NCBI GenBank assembly: GCA_041753075.1
Contig: JBGSVE010000166.1
Span: 55,777-119,776 of the forward strand
Direction of reading: 5' to 3'
Origin: UBA6163 sp041753075
GTDB lineage: Bacteria; Planctomycetota; Planctomycetia; Pirellulales; Pirellulaceae
DNA: 64,000 nt
Below are positions 17,229 to 25,142 of this stretch, one piece after another. A model generated the notes under the pieces. The model saw only the letters and a list, made by a program, of their open reading frames with translations, was not told the DNA's origin and made no database searches. The translations under genes were made by a program, and so were the position numbers. The first letter of the stretch is position 1. Every line of letters starts with the position of its first letter.

Positions 17229-17515
17229 CACAAACGATCATTGCAACTTGCCTCGTTATCGCTGCCGCAGTTTGGACGTTGCGCCGCGTCGTCCAAACAA
17301 TCACCGGCACCGCCAAGACATCCTCATGCGGATCGTGCGGTCATTGTGGCACATCGACGGCCAAGACCGCAGAACCAAGAATCGTAACGATCGGCAACTA
17401 CTCGTCGGATGCTTGCAACATCGGCGCGAGCATCGGTTCAAACACGCAAAACTCCGCTTTGTCAAAATACAGTTCGAGTTCGCGAGCGGCGGCTTCTTCG
17501 CCATCGGACGCGTGA
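17225..17515 (+). CDS. FeoB-associated Cys-rich membrane protein
   Basis: A 96-residue product with one N-terminal membrane helix (IIATCLVIAAAVWTL) and a Cys cluster SSCGSCGHC, the pattern of the FeoB-associated Cys-rich family. It starts at the ATGA overlap with feoB, implying translational coupling. The Ser/Ala-rich C-terminal part after about residue 58 overlaps ndk on the opposite strand by 118 bp and is not family-like; the ancestral stop may have been lost. Confidence 0.7.
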   Translation: MTQTIIATCLVIAAAVWTLRRVVQTITGTAKTSSCGSCGHCGTSTAKTAEPRIVTIGNYSSDACNIGASIGSNTQNSALSKYSSSSRAAASSPSDA

Positions 17516-17856
17516 ACCAAGTTCATCTGGCGGCTGCAGCTAAAGTCGCCGCGAATCGTTCCGGGTGCGGCTTTCAGACCGCTGGTTGCACCAAGCATAT
17601 TGCGGATCACGCCAATCGCTTCAAGCCCTTCGATTGCCATTGCAACGACCGGTGCGCTGGTAACAAACGCTTCGAGTCCCTTGTAGAACGGTTTGCTGAC
17701 GTGTTCGGCGTAATGCTTTTGCGACAGCTCCGGCGTGATTTTGATCATCTTCATCGCCACGATTCGCAACCCCTTAGCTTCGAATCGCGAAATCATTTCA
17801 CCCACCAAGCGGCGCTGAACACAATCGGGTTTAAGTAAGACGAGTGAACGTTGCAT
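17398..17856 (-). CDS. ndk: Nucleoside diphosphate kinase
   Basis: A 152-residue enzyme that transfers the gamma phosphate from NTP to NDP through a phosphohistidine. The N terminus RSLVLLKPDCVQRRLVGE and active-site motif NLVHASDGEE (H115) match the family. It ends with a tail (FEPMLAPMLQASDE) slightly longer than the usual 140-145-residue proteins. Its 3' end overlaps the Cys-rich feo gene on the opposite strand. Confidence 0.96.
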   Translation of the reverse strand: MQRSLVLLKPDCVQRRLVGEMISRFEAKGLRIVAMKMIKITPELSQKHYAEHVSKPFYKGLEAFVTSAPVVAMAIEGLEAIGVIRNMLGATSGLKAAPGTIRGDFSCSRQMNLVHASDGEEAAARELELYFDKAEFCVFEPMLAPMLQASDE

Positions 17857-17983
17857 CGGTGAGACCGCTCCGGGAGATATCGCAATGTGAATACTGGCGC
17901 TGAACAGTCGGCATTATGTGAATCAAACCGCGGTTCATCAAGGTAGCTTAAAACCATCAACGTTCTGATTACGCACCGACTCG

Positions 17984-18064
17984 CATTGTAGAACAATTGT
18001 CTCAATTGTTTGGGCGATGCACGCCGGATGATCCCAAACCATTGGGACAATGGTTCTACAATGT
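17984..18064. repeat. GTAGAAC-type palindromic repeat, full-length copy
   Basis: An 81-bp element with inverted ends CATTGTAGAAC and GTTCTACAATG and internal ATTGTC/GACAAT arms. Its right part (CCGGATGATCCCAAACC, then ATTGGGACAATGGTTC) is nearly identical to the copy at 34429-34469, and its whole layout matches the copy at 45265-45348. Its ATTGTAG end, read on the minus strand, provides the TAG stop of the gene at 18056-18916. Confidence 0.85.
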
Positions 18065-18916
18065 CATTTGGTCCAGTACCACGATCGCGTTGCGGACGGA
18101 TTGATCGGTGCGTTTTTTTAACTCGACAAACTGATCGGGCGAATCGCGAAGTTGCTTCGCGGTGACATCAAACTTTGCTTTCCATTCTTTACATCGTGCG
18201 ACCAGAAACAAACGCGTTGCGGCTGGCAATTCGTCGTGTTCGCCATCGATCAGCCGCTGACATCCCGCGCGAAGTTCGTCCAATCGCTGGCGAAACTCGT
18301 CCACCGATTGAGGGTCTTTGTTGAACCACGCGTTTGCGCCCTGAGATATCCACGTTAGGTATTCCTCCGGGGTTGAGAACGTGCGGCTTGCGACACTCTC
18401 ATTCCAGCCCCACGCGGACGAAGCGATCGTCGGGCCGGTCTTAGCATTATAGACTTGTGACCCGACGACCAGCGCACAAATCGATGCGGCCAATGCGAGT
18501 AGCACCCAGCGTAACTTTCGGATCGCACGCGCATCGGTGACAGGAATGGCGGTCAAGACTGCGTGGCGGCGACGAGCAACCGCGTCGATCTTCGGTTTCC
18601 AATAATCGCTGTTTTCAATAAAAATTTGTTCCTGCAGCTCAAATAGCAAATGAGGATGATTAACAAGCTTTCGCCAGGCATCGTCCGACATTGACCCCAG
18701 ACCGTTGCGAATCCAATCGGATTGTTCGCCAGCAAACGCTTTATGGATTGTTCGAGTTTCGTTATCTTCGCCGCACGGAACCGTAGATGTTGCTGAATGC
18801 GTCTTTGCGACCGCCTCCAATTCAACTATCAGCGAAGTGATATCTGGCTCAAGCAGTTGGTCTTCGAGCCATTCGCGTTGTGCCTGAGGATCAACGGGGA
18901 TCTCAAGAATTCTCAT
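18056..18916 (-). CDS. Single-pass membrane protein paired with an ECF sigma factor
   Basis: A 286-residue protein with a cytosolic N-terminal half, one membrane helix at about 136-155 (LRWVLLALAASICALVVGSQV) and a Cys-containing C-terminal domain of about 130 residues that would lie outside the membrane. No zinc anti-sigma HxxxCxxC motif is seen. It overlaps the 3' end of the ECF sigma gene by 14 bp, so an anti-sigma or signal-sensing role is a natural inference, unsupported by homology. The TAG stop is contributed by a repeat element. Confidence 0.7.
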   Translation of the reverse strand: MRILEIPVDPQAQREWLEDQLLEPDITSLIVELEAVAKTHSATSTVPCGEDNETRTIHKAFAGEQSDWIRNGLGSMSDDAWRKLVNHPHLLFELQEQIFIENSDYWKPKIDAVARRRHAVLTAIPVTDARAIRKLRWVLLALAASICALVVGSQVYNAKTGPTIASSAWGWNESVASRTFSTPEEYLTWISQGANAWFNKDPQSVDEFRQRLDELRAGCQRLIDGEHDELPAATRLFLVARCKEWKAKFDVTAKQLRDSPDQFVELKKRTDQSVRNAIVVLDQMTL

Positions 18917-19451
18917 CGTCGCCTCGCTTGGACCGAATGCAATCTTGTAGTTTTCGTTTTGCGCGATGAAAGGTTTTTTCCGATCGATTGGCGGTTCCCC
19001 ATCCTTGGTCGACCGCGATGGTTGCGTGGTCGTTTCCCAAGATGCGAGCCTGCATGACGACCAATTCGTCTTTGCTCAACCCGGCAAGACAATGCCGCAA
19101 GATCTCGCTTGATCGCTGTGACTCTTCGGTTGCTAACAATTGCATCATCGGGGTTGCTGAGTTGTCTTGAATTGCCGTGTCTGACTCAATGAACGTACTG
19201 GGTCGGCGTTTCTTCCCCCGAAAATGGTCACATACGGCATGATTAGCAATCGAAAACGCCCATCCGTCCAGGTTGGTTGCCGCGGCGAACGTGCCACCAA
19301 CCATCTTTAAGTAGACTGTTTGCGCTAAATCGTCGGCGTCGGACTCGGAGCCAACGCGTGAACGCAAGAACACCCACAGGCGATTACGCTCCGTCTCGAA
19401 CCACGCGTCGACCACGTTTCGGTGCGACGTGCCTTGTTGCTCATCCATCAA
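18903..19451 (-). CDS. ECF-type RNA polymerase sigma factor
   Basis: A 182-residue sigma-70 family protein with region 2 (RLWVFLRSRVGSESDADDLA, then QTVYLKMVG and a WAFSIANHAVCDHFRGKKRR -10 recognition helix) and a region 4 at about 130-175 (LAGLSKDELVVMQARILGN, RSEKTFHRAKRKLQ). Region 4 is unusual: DHATIAVDQGWGTANRSEKT replaces the common helix-turn-helix wording. It is divergent from the caspase operon, whose first start lies 127 bp away, which makes it the best candidate regulator of that operon. Confidence 0.88.
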   Translation of the reverse strand: MMDEQQGTSHRNVVDAWFETERNRLWVFLRSRVGSESDADDLAQTVYLKMVGGTFAAATNLDGWAFSIANHAVCDHFRGKKRRPSTFIESDTAIQDNSATPMMQLLATEESQRSSEILRHCLAGLSKDELVVMQARILGNDHATIAVDQGWGTANRSEKTFHRAKRKLQDCIRSKRGDDENS

Positions 19452-19578
19452 TCAAAGTCCGCCCAGGCGTCTTCGTGACTCGCAAAAGGCATCGAATTCA
19501 AGAATTGCGGGGAAGACATTCGCTCCCGCGGCGTTTTACGGGTACAAAACCAATGCATCATGCGATTGAGAACCTGAA
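19452..19578. promoter_or_regulatory. Divergent control region between the sigma gene and the caspase operon
   Basis: A 127-bp gap between two divergent starts. It must contain the promoters of both the sigma/TM pair and the six-gene operon. I could not identify a duplicated ECF-type -35/-10 pair by eye. Confidence 0.4.
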
Positions 19579-21501
19579 ATGAGACTTCGCTTAGCCCTGA
19601 TATTGTTGACATGCGTCTACACCGCTGGATTTTACTCGGCGACCGCTGCGGAAACGACCGCCGACCTCGAACTGCTTTCACAACGGTTGCTCGCCAATCG
19701 TTGCGGCGACTGCCACCATAATGATTCCGAAGGTGGTATCGACTACATCACGAACCTCCGCGAGCTCGTCAAACGCAAAAAAATCGTCCCCGGTAAACCC
19801 GAGCTATCTCGCATCTGGCTTCGCATCAACGACATTCACGATCCAATGCCACCGCAAGGTGCGGGCGAACCATTGTCGCAGTCGGAAAAGGTCACGTTGC
19901 GAGATTGCATCGTAGCACTCGCTGGACCAATTTCCGGCGAGTCACCATCGGAAACGTCGGCATTGCAGTTGCCAAAGTCCGTTGCCAAGCGGGTGTCGAT
20001 CGATTCCGTCATCGCTGACATTCACAACTACCTCGCTCGTCTTGATGCACCCGACAAGTCGTTTCAACGTTTCATCGTATTGAACCACTTGCATAATGCC
20101 GCACTCGAAGGCGAAAGTTTATCGGATGAGGCAAGCGAGCGATTGCGAATTGTCCGCGCCGCCGTTTCCAAATCAATCAACAGTTTGACATGGTGCTCGA
20201 CGATCACTGTGCCCACCGCAATCGATAACCAACAAACGATTTTGGCAATCGACCTACGCGACTTCCAGTGGGATCGTAACTCACAACAAGGCCGCCCAAC
20301 GCTCTGGAATCTACTGGTCGAAGGCTACCCGTATGCCTTGAAGCACAACCACAGCGATTCGGCGGTTGCAGTCACGCAGTTTGATGAGATCAGTCAATGG
20401 ACATCGGCCGAGGTTCCATGGGTGCGGGCCGACTGGTTTGTCGCCAACACGACTCAACCTCAATACTACCATTCGCTGCTGTTCGACGCCGTGATGAAGA
20501 ACGTCCGCACGCGATCCCCCAAACGAACTCAATACGCCGACGGCAAAACTCGATCCGACCAACCGATGAGCCAAGATGATTTGCTAAGTTATTTGAATGT
20601 CGATTTGGCCGGAAACTTACGGCGCAGTCGTGCTCAACGTGCCGCGTTTACTCGCAGCGGTGTTTCCAGCCAACCGCGGATGATCGAGCGACATGCCGCA
20701 GCGTTCGGATATCTTTGGAACAGTTACGACTTCAAGCGCGGCAGCCAATTCATGAACTTGAACGCCAGACCGCTGGGACCGGCCAGTGTTTATCAATCAC
20801 CAAGTCTCGAAGATGTCGTGTTCCGCCACGATGGTGGCGAAATGATCTTTGGATTGCCCAATGGACTTCATGGTTACTTTCTCGTCGACGGCGATGGCCA
20901 GCGGATTCCGTTTGGCCCGCCCGATGTTGTCGAAGACCGGGCCAAGACACTCGGCAACGGAGTTATCGTCAATGGGCTTAGCTGTATCGCTTGTCACAAG
21001 AACGGACTGATCGAGGACTTCCGTGACGAGGTACGATTTGGAATCGACGCGATGGAGCCAGCGGCCAAGCGAATGGTGCGCAAATTGTTCGTCGATCGGG
21101 CGGATCTTGACCCGTTGATCCAGACGGATCAGCGTCGTTATCGCGAAGCGGCAATTGAGTGCTTGGAACCATTTTTATCAACCGAATCAGTCGCCGCGAT
21201 GAACGCAGGAGGACAATTGGTCGAGCCGATTGGACCGGTTGCCAAACAGTTCCTTGTCGACACGTTGACGCTAGAAGATTTGGCTTTCGAGCTTGGCGTG
21301 TCCACGGATCGTCTTCGTGGGGCCATCGAATTTGACCCACAACTGCAACAACTCGGTCTCGCTGCGGTTGTGGGCGGTGCAAAGATCAATCGCGAAGTTT
21401 GGGAATCCGGCGCAGGAACGTCGATGTTCCAAAAGGTCGCCAAGTCGTTGAAATTGGGAACCCCAACGGGCGTTGTGGCTCAGCACTGGAGAGGTCAGTA
21501 G
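19579..21501 (+). CDS. Exported CxxCH (cytochrome c-like) protein, first gene of caspase operon
   Basis: A 640-residue protein with a signal peptide (LRLALILLTCVYTAGFYSAT) and two CxxCH motifs: C42-C45-H46 in a planctomycete cytochrome-c-like N-terminal domain, with a possible distal Met90 in HDPMPPQGAG, and C469-C472-H473 in GLSCIACHKNG. The long middle region is not recognised. CxxCH is the heme-c attachment signature and implies extracytoplasmic maturation. It may pass electrons or sense redox state; that is inference. The next gene starts 1 bp after its stop. Confidence 0.75.
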   Translation: MRLRLALILLTCVYTAGFYSATAAETTADLELLSQRLLANRCGDCHHNDSEGGIDYITNLRELVKRKKIVPGKPELSRIWLRINDIHDPMPPQGAGEPLSQSEKVTLRDCIVALAGPISGESPSETSALQLPKSVAKRVSIDSVIADIHNYLARLDAPDKSFQRFIVLNHLHNAALEGESLSDEASERLRIVRAAVSKSINSLTWCSTITVPTAIDNQQTILAIDLRDFQWDRNSQQGRPTLWNLLVEGYPYALKHNHSDSAVAVTQFDEISQWTSAEVPWVRADWFVANTTQPQYYHSLLFDAVMKNVRTRSPKRTQYADGKTRSDQPMSQDDLLSYLNVDLAGNLRRSRAQRAAFTRSGVSSQPRMIERHAAAFGYLWNSYDFKRGSQFMNLNARPLGPASVYQSPSLEDVVFRHDGGEMIFGLPNGLHGYFLVDGDGQRIPFGPPDVVEDRAKTLGNGVIVNGLSCIACHKNGLIEDFRDEVRFGIDAMEPAAKRMVRKLFVDRADLDPLIQTDQRRYREAAIECLEPFLSTESVAAMNAGGQLVEPIGPVAKQFLVDTLTLEDLAFELGVSTDRLRGAIEFDPQLQQLGLAAVVGGAKINREVWESGAGTSMFQKVAKSLKLGTPTGVVAQHWRGQ

Positions 21502-21502
21502 A

Positions 21503-22690
21503 ATGTTTTTCACAAAGAAACTATTTGCAAATTGGGGTTATATGAATCCTGCACGATATCTATTCGCCGCGATGTTGTTGGTCACGATTCCATCGGCGCT
21601 CTTCGCGGACTCTTCAGCCCTGCAATACGAATCGGCAGCACAGAAGTTGACCCAGATTCTGCTGGAACAAAAAACCAACACCGTCACGATCGGTGAATTC
21701 ATCGGCACCGGGTCCGCGTCACGCACTGCTACGGGAACTCGGCTGGCATTCATTGATGCGTTCCAGCGGTACAACGATTCACTTCGCGCTGAGCATGACA
21801 GATTCGTTTCCATCATTGCAGCGACCAGCAAGCACATTGATGGCGAGATTCAGATCGAAGATGACCCCAACGATCTCGGTTCCCTCGAACACGAACGCTT
21901 TCTGGTGGTTCGCGTCACGCTGACCCTGTACGACGGCAACAACGAGCTTTATCCGTTGACGTTTTTCATGGATCGAACTCGCGACGTGATCGAGACTGAA
22001 GGGTTGTCGATCGCGATCCGAGATGACGATGCGCGTCGCGCCCACAAGCAAATTCGTCTGGTGCGAACCGACGTGGCAAACCAATCGCCGCTGTTCACAA
22101 AAATCGCGGCGACTCAGATTCGTAATTCGGCGGCGAGTCCCTATGCCGTCGAATTGCTCACCAAATCGCCCTTGTCCGACACCTACACCGCTCGACCGCC
22201 GAGCGAAGACGCCAAGTCGATTCCGTTCGTGCCAATCGGAATTGGCGAACAATACGCCTTGCGATTCCATAACCTTTCGGATCAAGAAGTCGCGATTGCG
22301 ATGAAGATCGACGGCGTTGACCAATTTCAATTCAGCGAAGATCGCGACCCGAGCAGCGGACGTCCGAAGTTCAGCCACTGGATCGTGCCTGCCAATAGCC
22401 AATTCACGATCAAGGGTTGGCACATCACCGCGGCCCAGAGCGACAACAACTTGGCCTCGTTCGTTGTCACGAAGTATGGTGACGGTGCGGCACAGCACAT
22501 CATTCGTCCCGCCGATGCCGTCGATGGGGTGATAACATTATCGGTTTCGCGGTCTCACGTGGCGGGATCGGGCGGTGCCAAAAGTTCCGCACAAACCGGC
22601 TTCGGTCCACCGATCAAACAAGACCAGCAACCGGTCCAGCGAAATGTCGACCCGCCTCACGAGTTCTTTGCCATTCAGTATTCGAGATAG
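21503..22690 (+). CDS. Exported protein of unknown function in the caspase operon
   Basis: A 395-residue product with a signal peptide (YLFAAMLLVTIPSALFADSS). The N-terminal domain (AAQKLTQILLEQKTNTVTIG, then EFIGTGSASRTATG) recalls the CsgG/LpoB-like fold used by envelope proteins, but I cannot confirm this. The middle part contains a beta-rich 'GEQYALRFHNLSDQEVAIAM' stretch and the C terminus is polar and Pro/Gln-rich. ATG at 21503 has GAGAGG upstream; ATG at 21542 is an alternative nearer the signal peptide. It sits between the CxxCH protein and the first caspase, 6 bp before the latter. Confidence 0.6.
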   Translation: MFFTKKLFANWGYMNPARYLFAAMLLVTIPSALFADSSALQYESAAQKLTQILLEQKTNTVTIGEFIGTGSASRTATGTRLAFIDAFQRYNDSLRAEHDRFVSIIAATSKHIDGEIQIEDDPNDLGSLEHERFLVVRVTLTLYDGNNELYPLTFFMDRTRDVIETEGLSIAIRDDDARRAHKQIRLVRTDVANQSPLFTKIAATQIRNSAASPYAVELLTKSPLSDTYTARPPSEDAKSIPFVPIGIGEQYALRFHNLSDQEVAIAMKIDGVDQFQFSEDRDPSSGRPKFSHWIVPANSQFTIKGWHITAAQSDNNLASFVVTKYGDGAAQHIIRPADAVDGVITLSVSRSHVAGSGGAKSSAQTGFGPPIKQDQQPVQRNVDPPHEFFAIQYSR

Positions 22691-22696
22691 CCCATC

Positions 22697-25138
22697 ATGC
22701 TGCGATCGATTAACGCGTGTCTGCTGTCCAGTCTGATCCTAAGCGTGCTGGTCGCCGTTACCCATGCCGCCGAGCCACCCCAGAAGATCGCCCTGTTGGT
22801 CGGGATTGCCGATTACGCCAATCATGCGATCGCGGATCTGACCTATGCCGAGAACGATGTTGTCACCGTGGGCGCAGAACTCACGCGGCTCGGTTTCCAA
22901 ACCAACGTGCTCAGCGGAAACCAGGCAACCAGGCAAAACGTCGCGGTGGCACTTGACCAATTGCTCGCGACTGCATCGACGATGGAATCCGACGCGATTG
23001 TGTTCCTGATGTTTTCCGGACATGGGCAGGAACTCAAGACCGTCACCACTGCCGGCGGTGGCGGAAGTATCACGATCGAGACGCCGTTTTTTCTTCCCTA
23101 CGACGCGCTGCCGGTCGATCCGAACCGCAGTGAACTTCGCGGCAAATCAGCCGAAGAACTCACCAAAGAACTGAATTTGGTTTCGCTGAATCATGTGATC
23201 GATTCACTCGATCGCGGCAGCAACAGTCGCCGCAATTTGTTGGTCGTCGATGCTTGTCGCAACAACCCGGCCAAGGGCAAGTCCGCCGGTATCAGCGGAA
23301 ATGTGGCGATGAACCTGCCGTCGGGTATCAGCATCCTGTTCGCCGCCGGAAGCGGCCAGAAATCGTGGGAATCAACCGACCAGAGCGTCAAGCATGGCGT
23401 GATGACGCATTACTTGCTCGAAGGGCTTCGCGGCCAAGCGATGAACCAGCGTTCGGAATTGACGTGGTCACGACTGCTCAGCCACGTTCGTGAGGGTGTC
23501 GAATTTGACGCCGGGAAACTCGCCGGTGGACGCGAGCGGATTCAGACGCCGCACTCGATCGAAAACATCGACTCGATCGTGGTGCTCAATGATCCATTGT
23601 TCGCCTATCTGCAAAACGAAGATTGGCTTCAAGACAAACGCGAGCTTCGCAAAGCAACCAAACTTGATCCCGAGGTAATGTATGTCGTCGAGTATTGGCC
23701 GCAATTGTCAGGCGACGTGATCAAACAGTTTGCTGAGCATCGTCAAGCGCTCGCGGTGCTCGACACGTCTAGTCGCAACGTCATCGTTGCCATCAATGAC
23801 AACCACAATGCGGTTGAGTCATTATTGAACCAGACCGTCGATGGCAAGACGTTCGTCGAACAACTTCCCGATGTTGCGGTCGTGGCCTACCAAGATCATC
23901 GTTGTTCGCGACCTTATATACGCGACATCAACGCGACCGGCGAACCTTATGCGTTGTTTCTCGGCCACGACACGACGCCGCTGTGGCGCGGAACACTCGA
24001 AGAACTCAATTGGCCAACCGATTTTGGTTACAGTGACTTGCGCGAGAGCATGTTGCGGGCCGTGAACACGATCGGATCACCACCGCCACCGCTTGTGATC
24101 ACCGATTGGTTCACCGACGGAGACGGACGCTACCGACACGAAAGCGAGTTTCGCGATGGCAATGTTTACGTGATTGAAATTTGGGCTACTTGGTGCGGGC
24201 CATGTATCAATGCGATGTCCAAACTCGTCAAGCTCCAGCGCCAGTATGCCGACCAGCGCGTTCATGTCATTTCCGTCAGTGATGAGGAATCAAAGGCGAT
24301 CAATACGTTTTTGGACAGAGAACTCGACGATAAAGCCAGGGAAAATCTTAACTATGAAGACAACGAGACGACTTTTCGCGAAGCATATCGCCACTACAGC
24401 GTGGTCAGCGATACGACGGGGTTGACCTGGAACCGCTACATGCACGGAACGGGCAATGCAGGCTTTCCGCACTGCGTCGTGGTCGGTCGCAGCGGCCTGG
24501 TTGAATGGATGGGGCATACACTTGAACTTGAGGAACCACTTCGAGCAATCGTCGACGGCACCTGGGACCACGACGCTTTTCGCGAGGAGCTGCGGCGAAC
24601 GAAGCTTAATGAGATCCGCCAAACTGAACTGCGGCAGTTGATTGAAAACGAAGGAATTGATGAAGCCTTTGCGATGGTCGATGGTGAGATCAAGAACGCT
24701 TTCGACGACGAGGCGCGTGAAGAGTGGACGGAGATTCGCTTCATCGTGGGCTACCATGTTGGCAGGATCGACGACGACTGCTTGCGTTACTTTCTGGCGA
24801 CGATCGACCGCTTTGAACAAGAGAATGATTCAGACTCGATCATCGTCTTTGCAGCCGGACGTGCGTTTGAGTTCGATACGCCCAACGAATTGACACTCTC
24901 GGTGCGAATCATCAAGGCACTGCAATTTTGTGTCAAAGTGAAGCCGGAAGAGGAGCAGTGGAAAGTCTACTTCGCGCTCGGCAAAACCCGCCTCCAGCGA
25001 AATGAATTGAGCTTGTCCCAGGCCGCGTTTGCCAAAGCAAAAGAATTAGTGCCCGCAGCCGGAGCCAAAAACCTAGACAACATGATCGACGAAATAACCC
25101 AATGGCGCACCGAACTCGACAAAGCCAACCCATTGTAG
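22697..25138 (+). CDS. Exported caspase-fold protease fused to a thioredoxin-like domain
   Basis: An 813-residue protein. After a signal peptide comes a peptidase C14 (caspase/metacaspase) domain at about 28-300 with the catalytic dyad H109 (FLMFSGHGQEL) and C187 (LLVVDACRNNP), and the shared GISILFAAGSGQKSWES segment. A thioredoxin/redoxin domain follows at about 475-625 with an intact W499-C-G-P-C503 site. The C-terminal 120 residues look like TPR helices. Its TAG stop lies in an ATTGTAGAAC sequence like the dispersed repeats. The next gene starts 4 bp later. Envelope location is inferred from the signal peptide and the oxidoreductase fusion. Confidence 0.88.
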   Translation: MLRSINACLLSSLILSVLVAVTHAAEPPQKIALLVGIADYANHAIADLTYAENDVVTVGAELTRLGFQTNVLSGNQATRQNVAVALDQLLATASTMESDAIVFLMFSGHGQELKTVTTAGGGGSITIETPFFLPYDALPVDPNRSELRGKSAEELTKELNLVSLNHVIDSLDRGSNSRRNLLVVDACRNNPAKGKSAGISGNVAMNLPSGISILFAAGSGQKSWESTDQSVKHGVMTHYLLEGLRGQAMNQRSELTWSRLLSHVREGVEFDAGKLAGGRERIQTPHSIENIDSIVVLNDPLFAYLQNEDWLQDKRELRKATKLDPEVMYVVEYWPQLSGDVIKQFAEHRQALAVLDTSSRNVIVAINDNHNAVESLLNQTVDGKTFVEQLPDVAVVAYQDHRCSRPYIRDINATGEPYALFLGHDTTPLWRGTLEELNWPTDFGYSDLRESMLRAVNTIGSPPPPLVITDWFTDGDGRYRHESEFRDGNVYVIEIWATWCGPCINAMSKLVKLQRQYADQRVHVISVSDEESKAINTFLDRELDDKARENLNYEDNETTFREAYRHYSVVSDTTGLTWNRYMHGTGNAGFPHCVVVGRSGLVEWMGHTLELEEPLRAIVDGTWDHDAFREELRRTKLNEIRQTELRQLIENEGIDEAFAMVDGEIKNAFDDEAREEWTEIRFIVGYHVGRIDDDCLRYFLATIDRFEQENDSDSIIVFAAGRAFEFDTPNELTLSVRIIKALQFCVKVKPEEEQWKVYFALGKTRLQRNELSLSQAAFAKAKELVPAAGAKNLDNMIDEITQWRTELDKANPL

Positions 25139-25142
25139 AACT

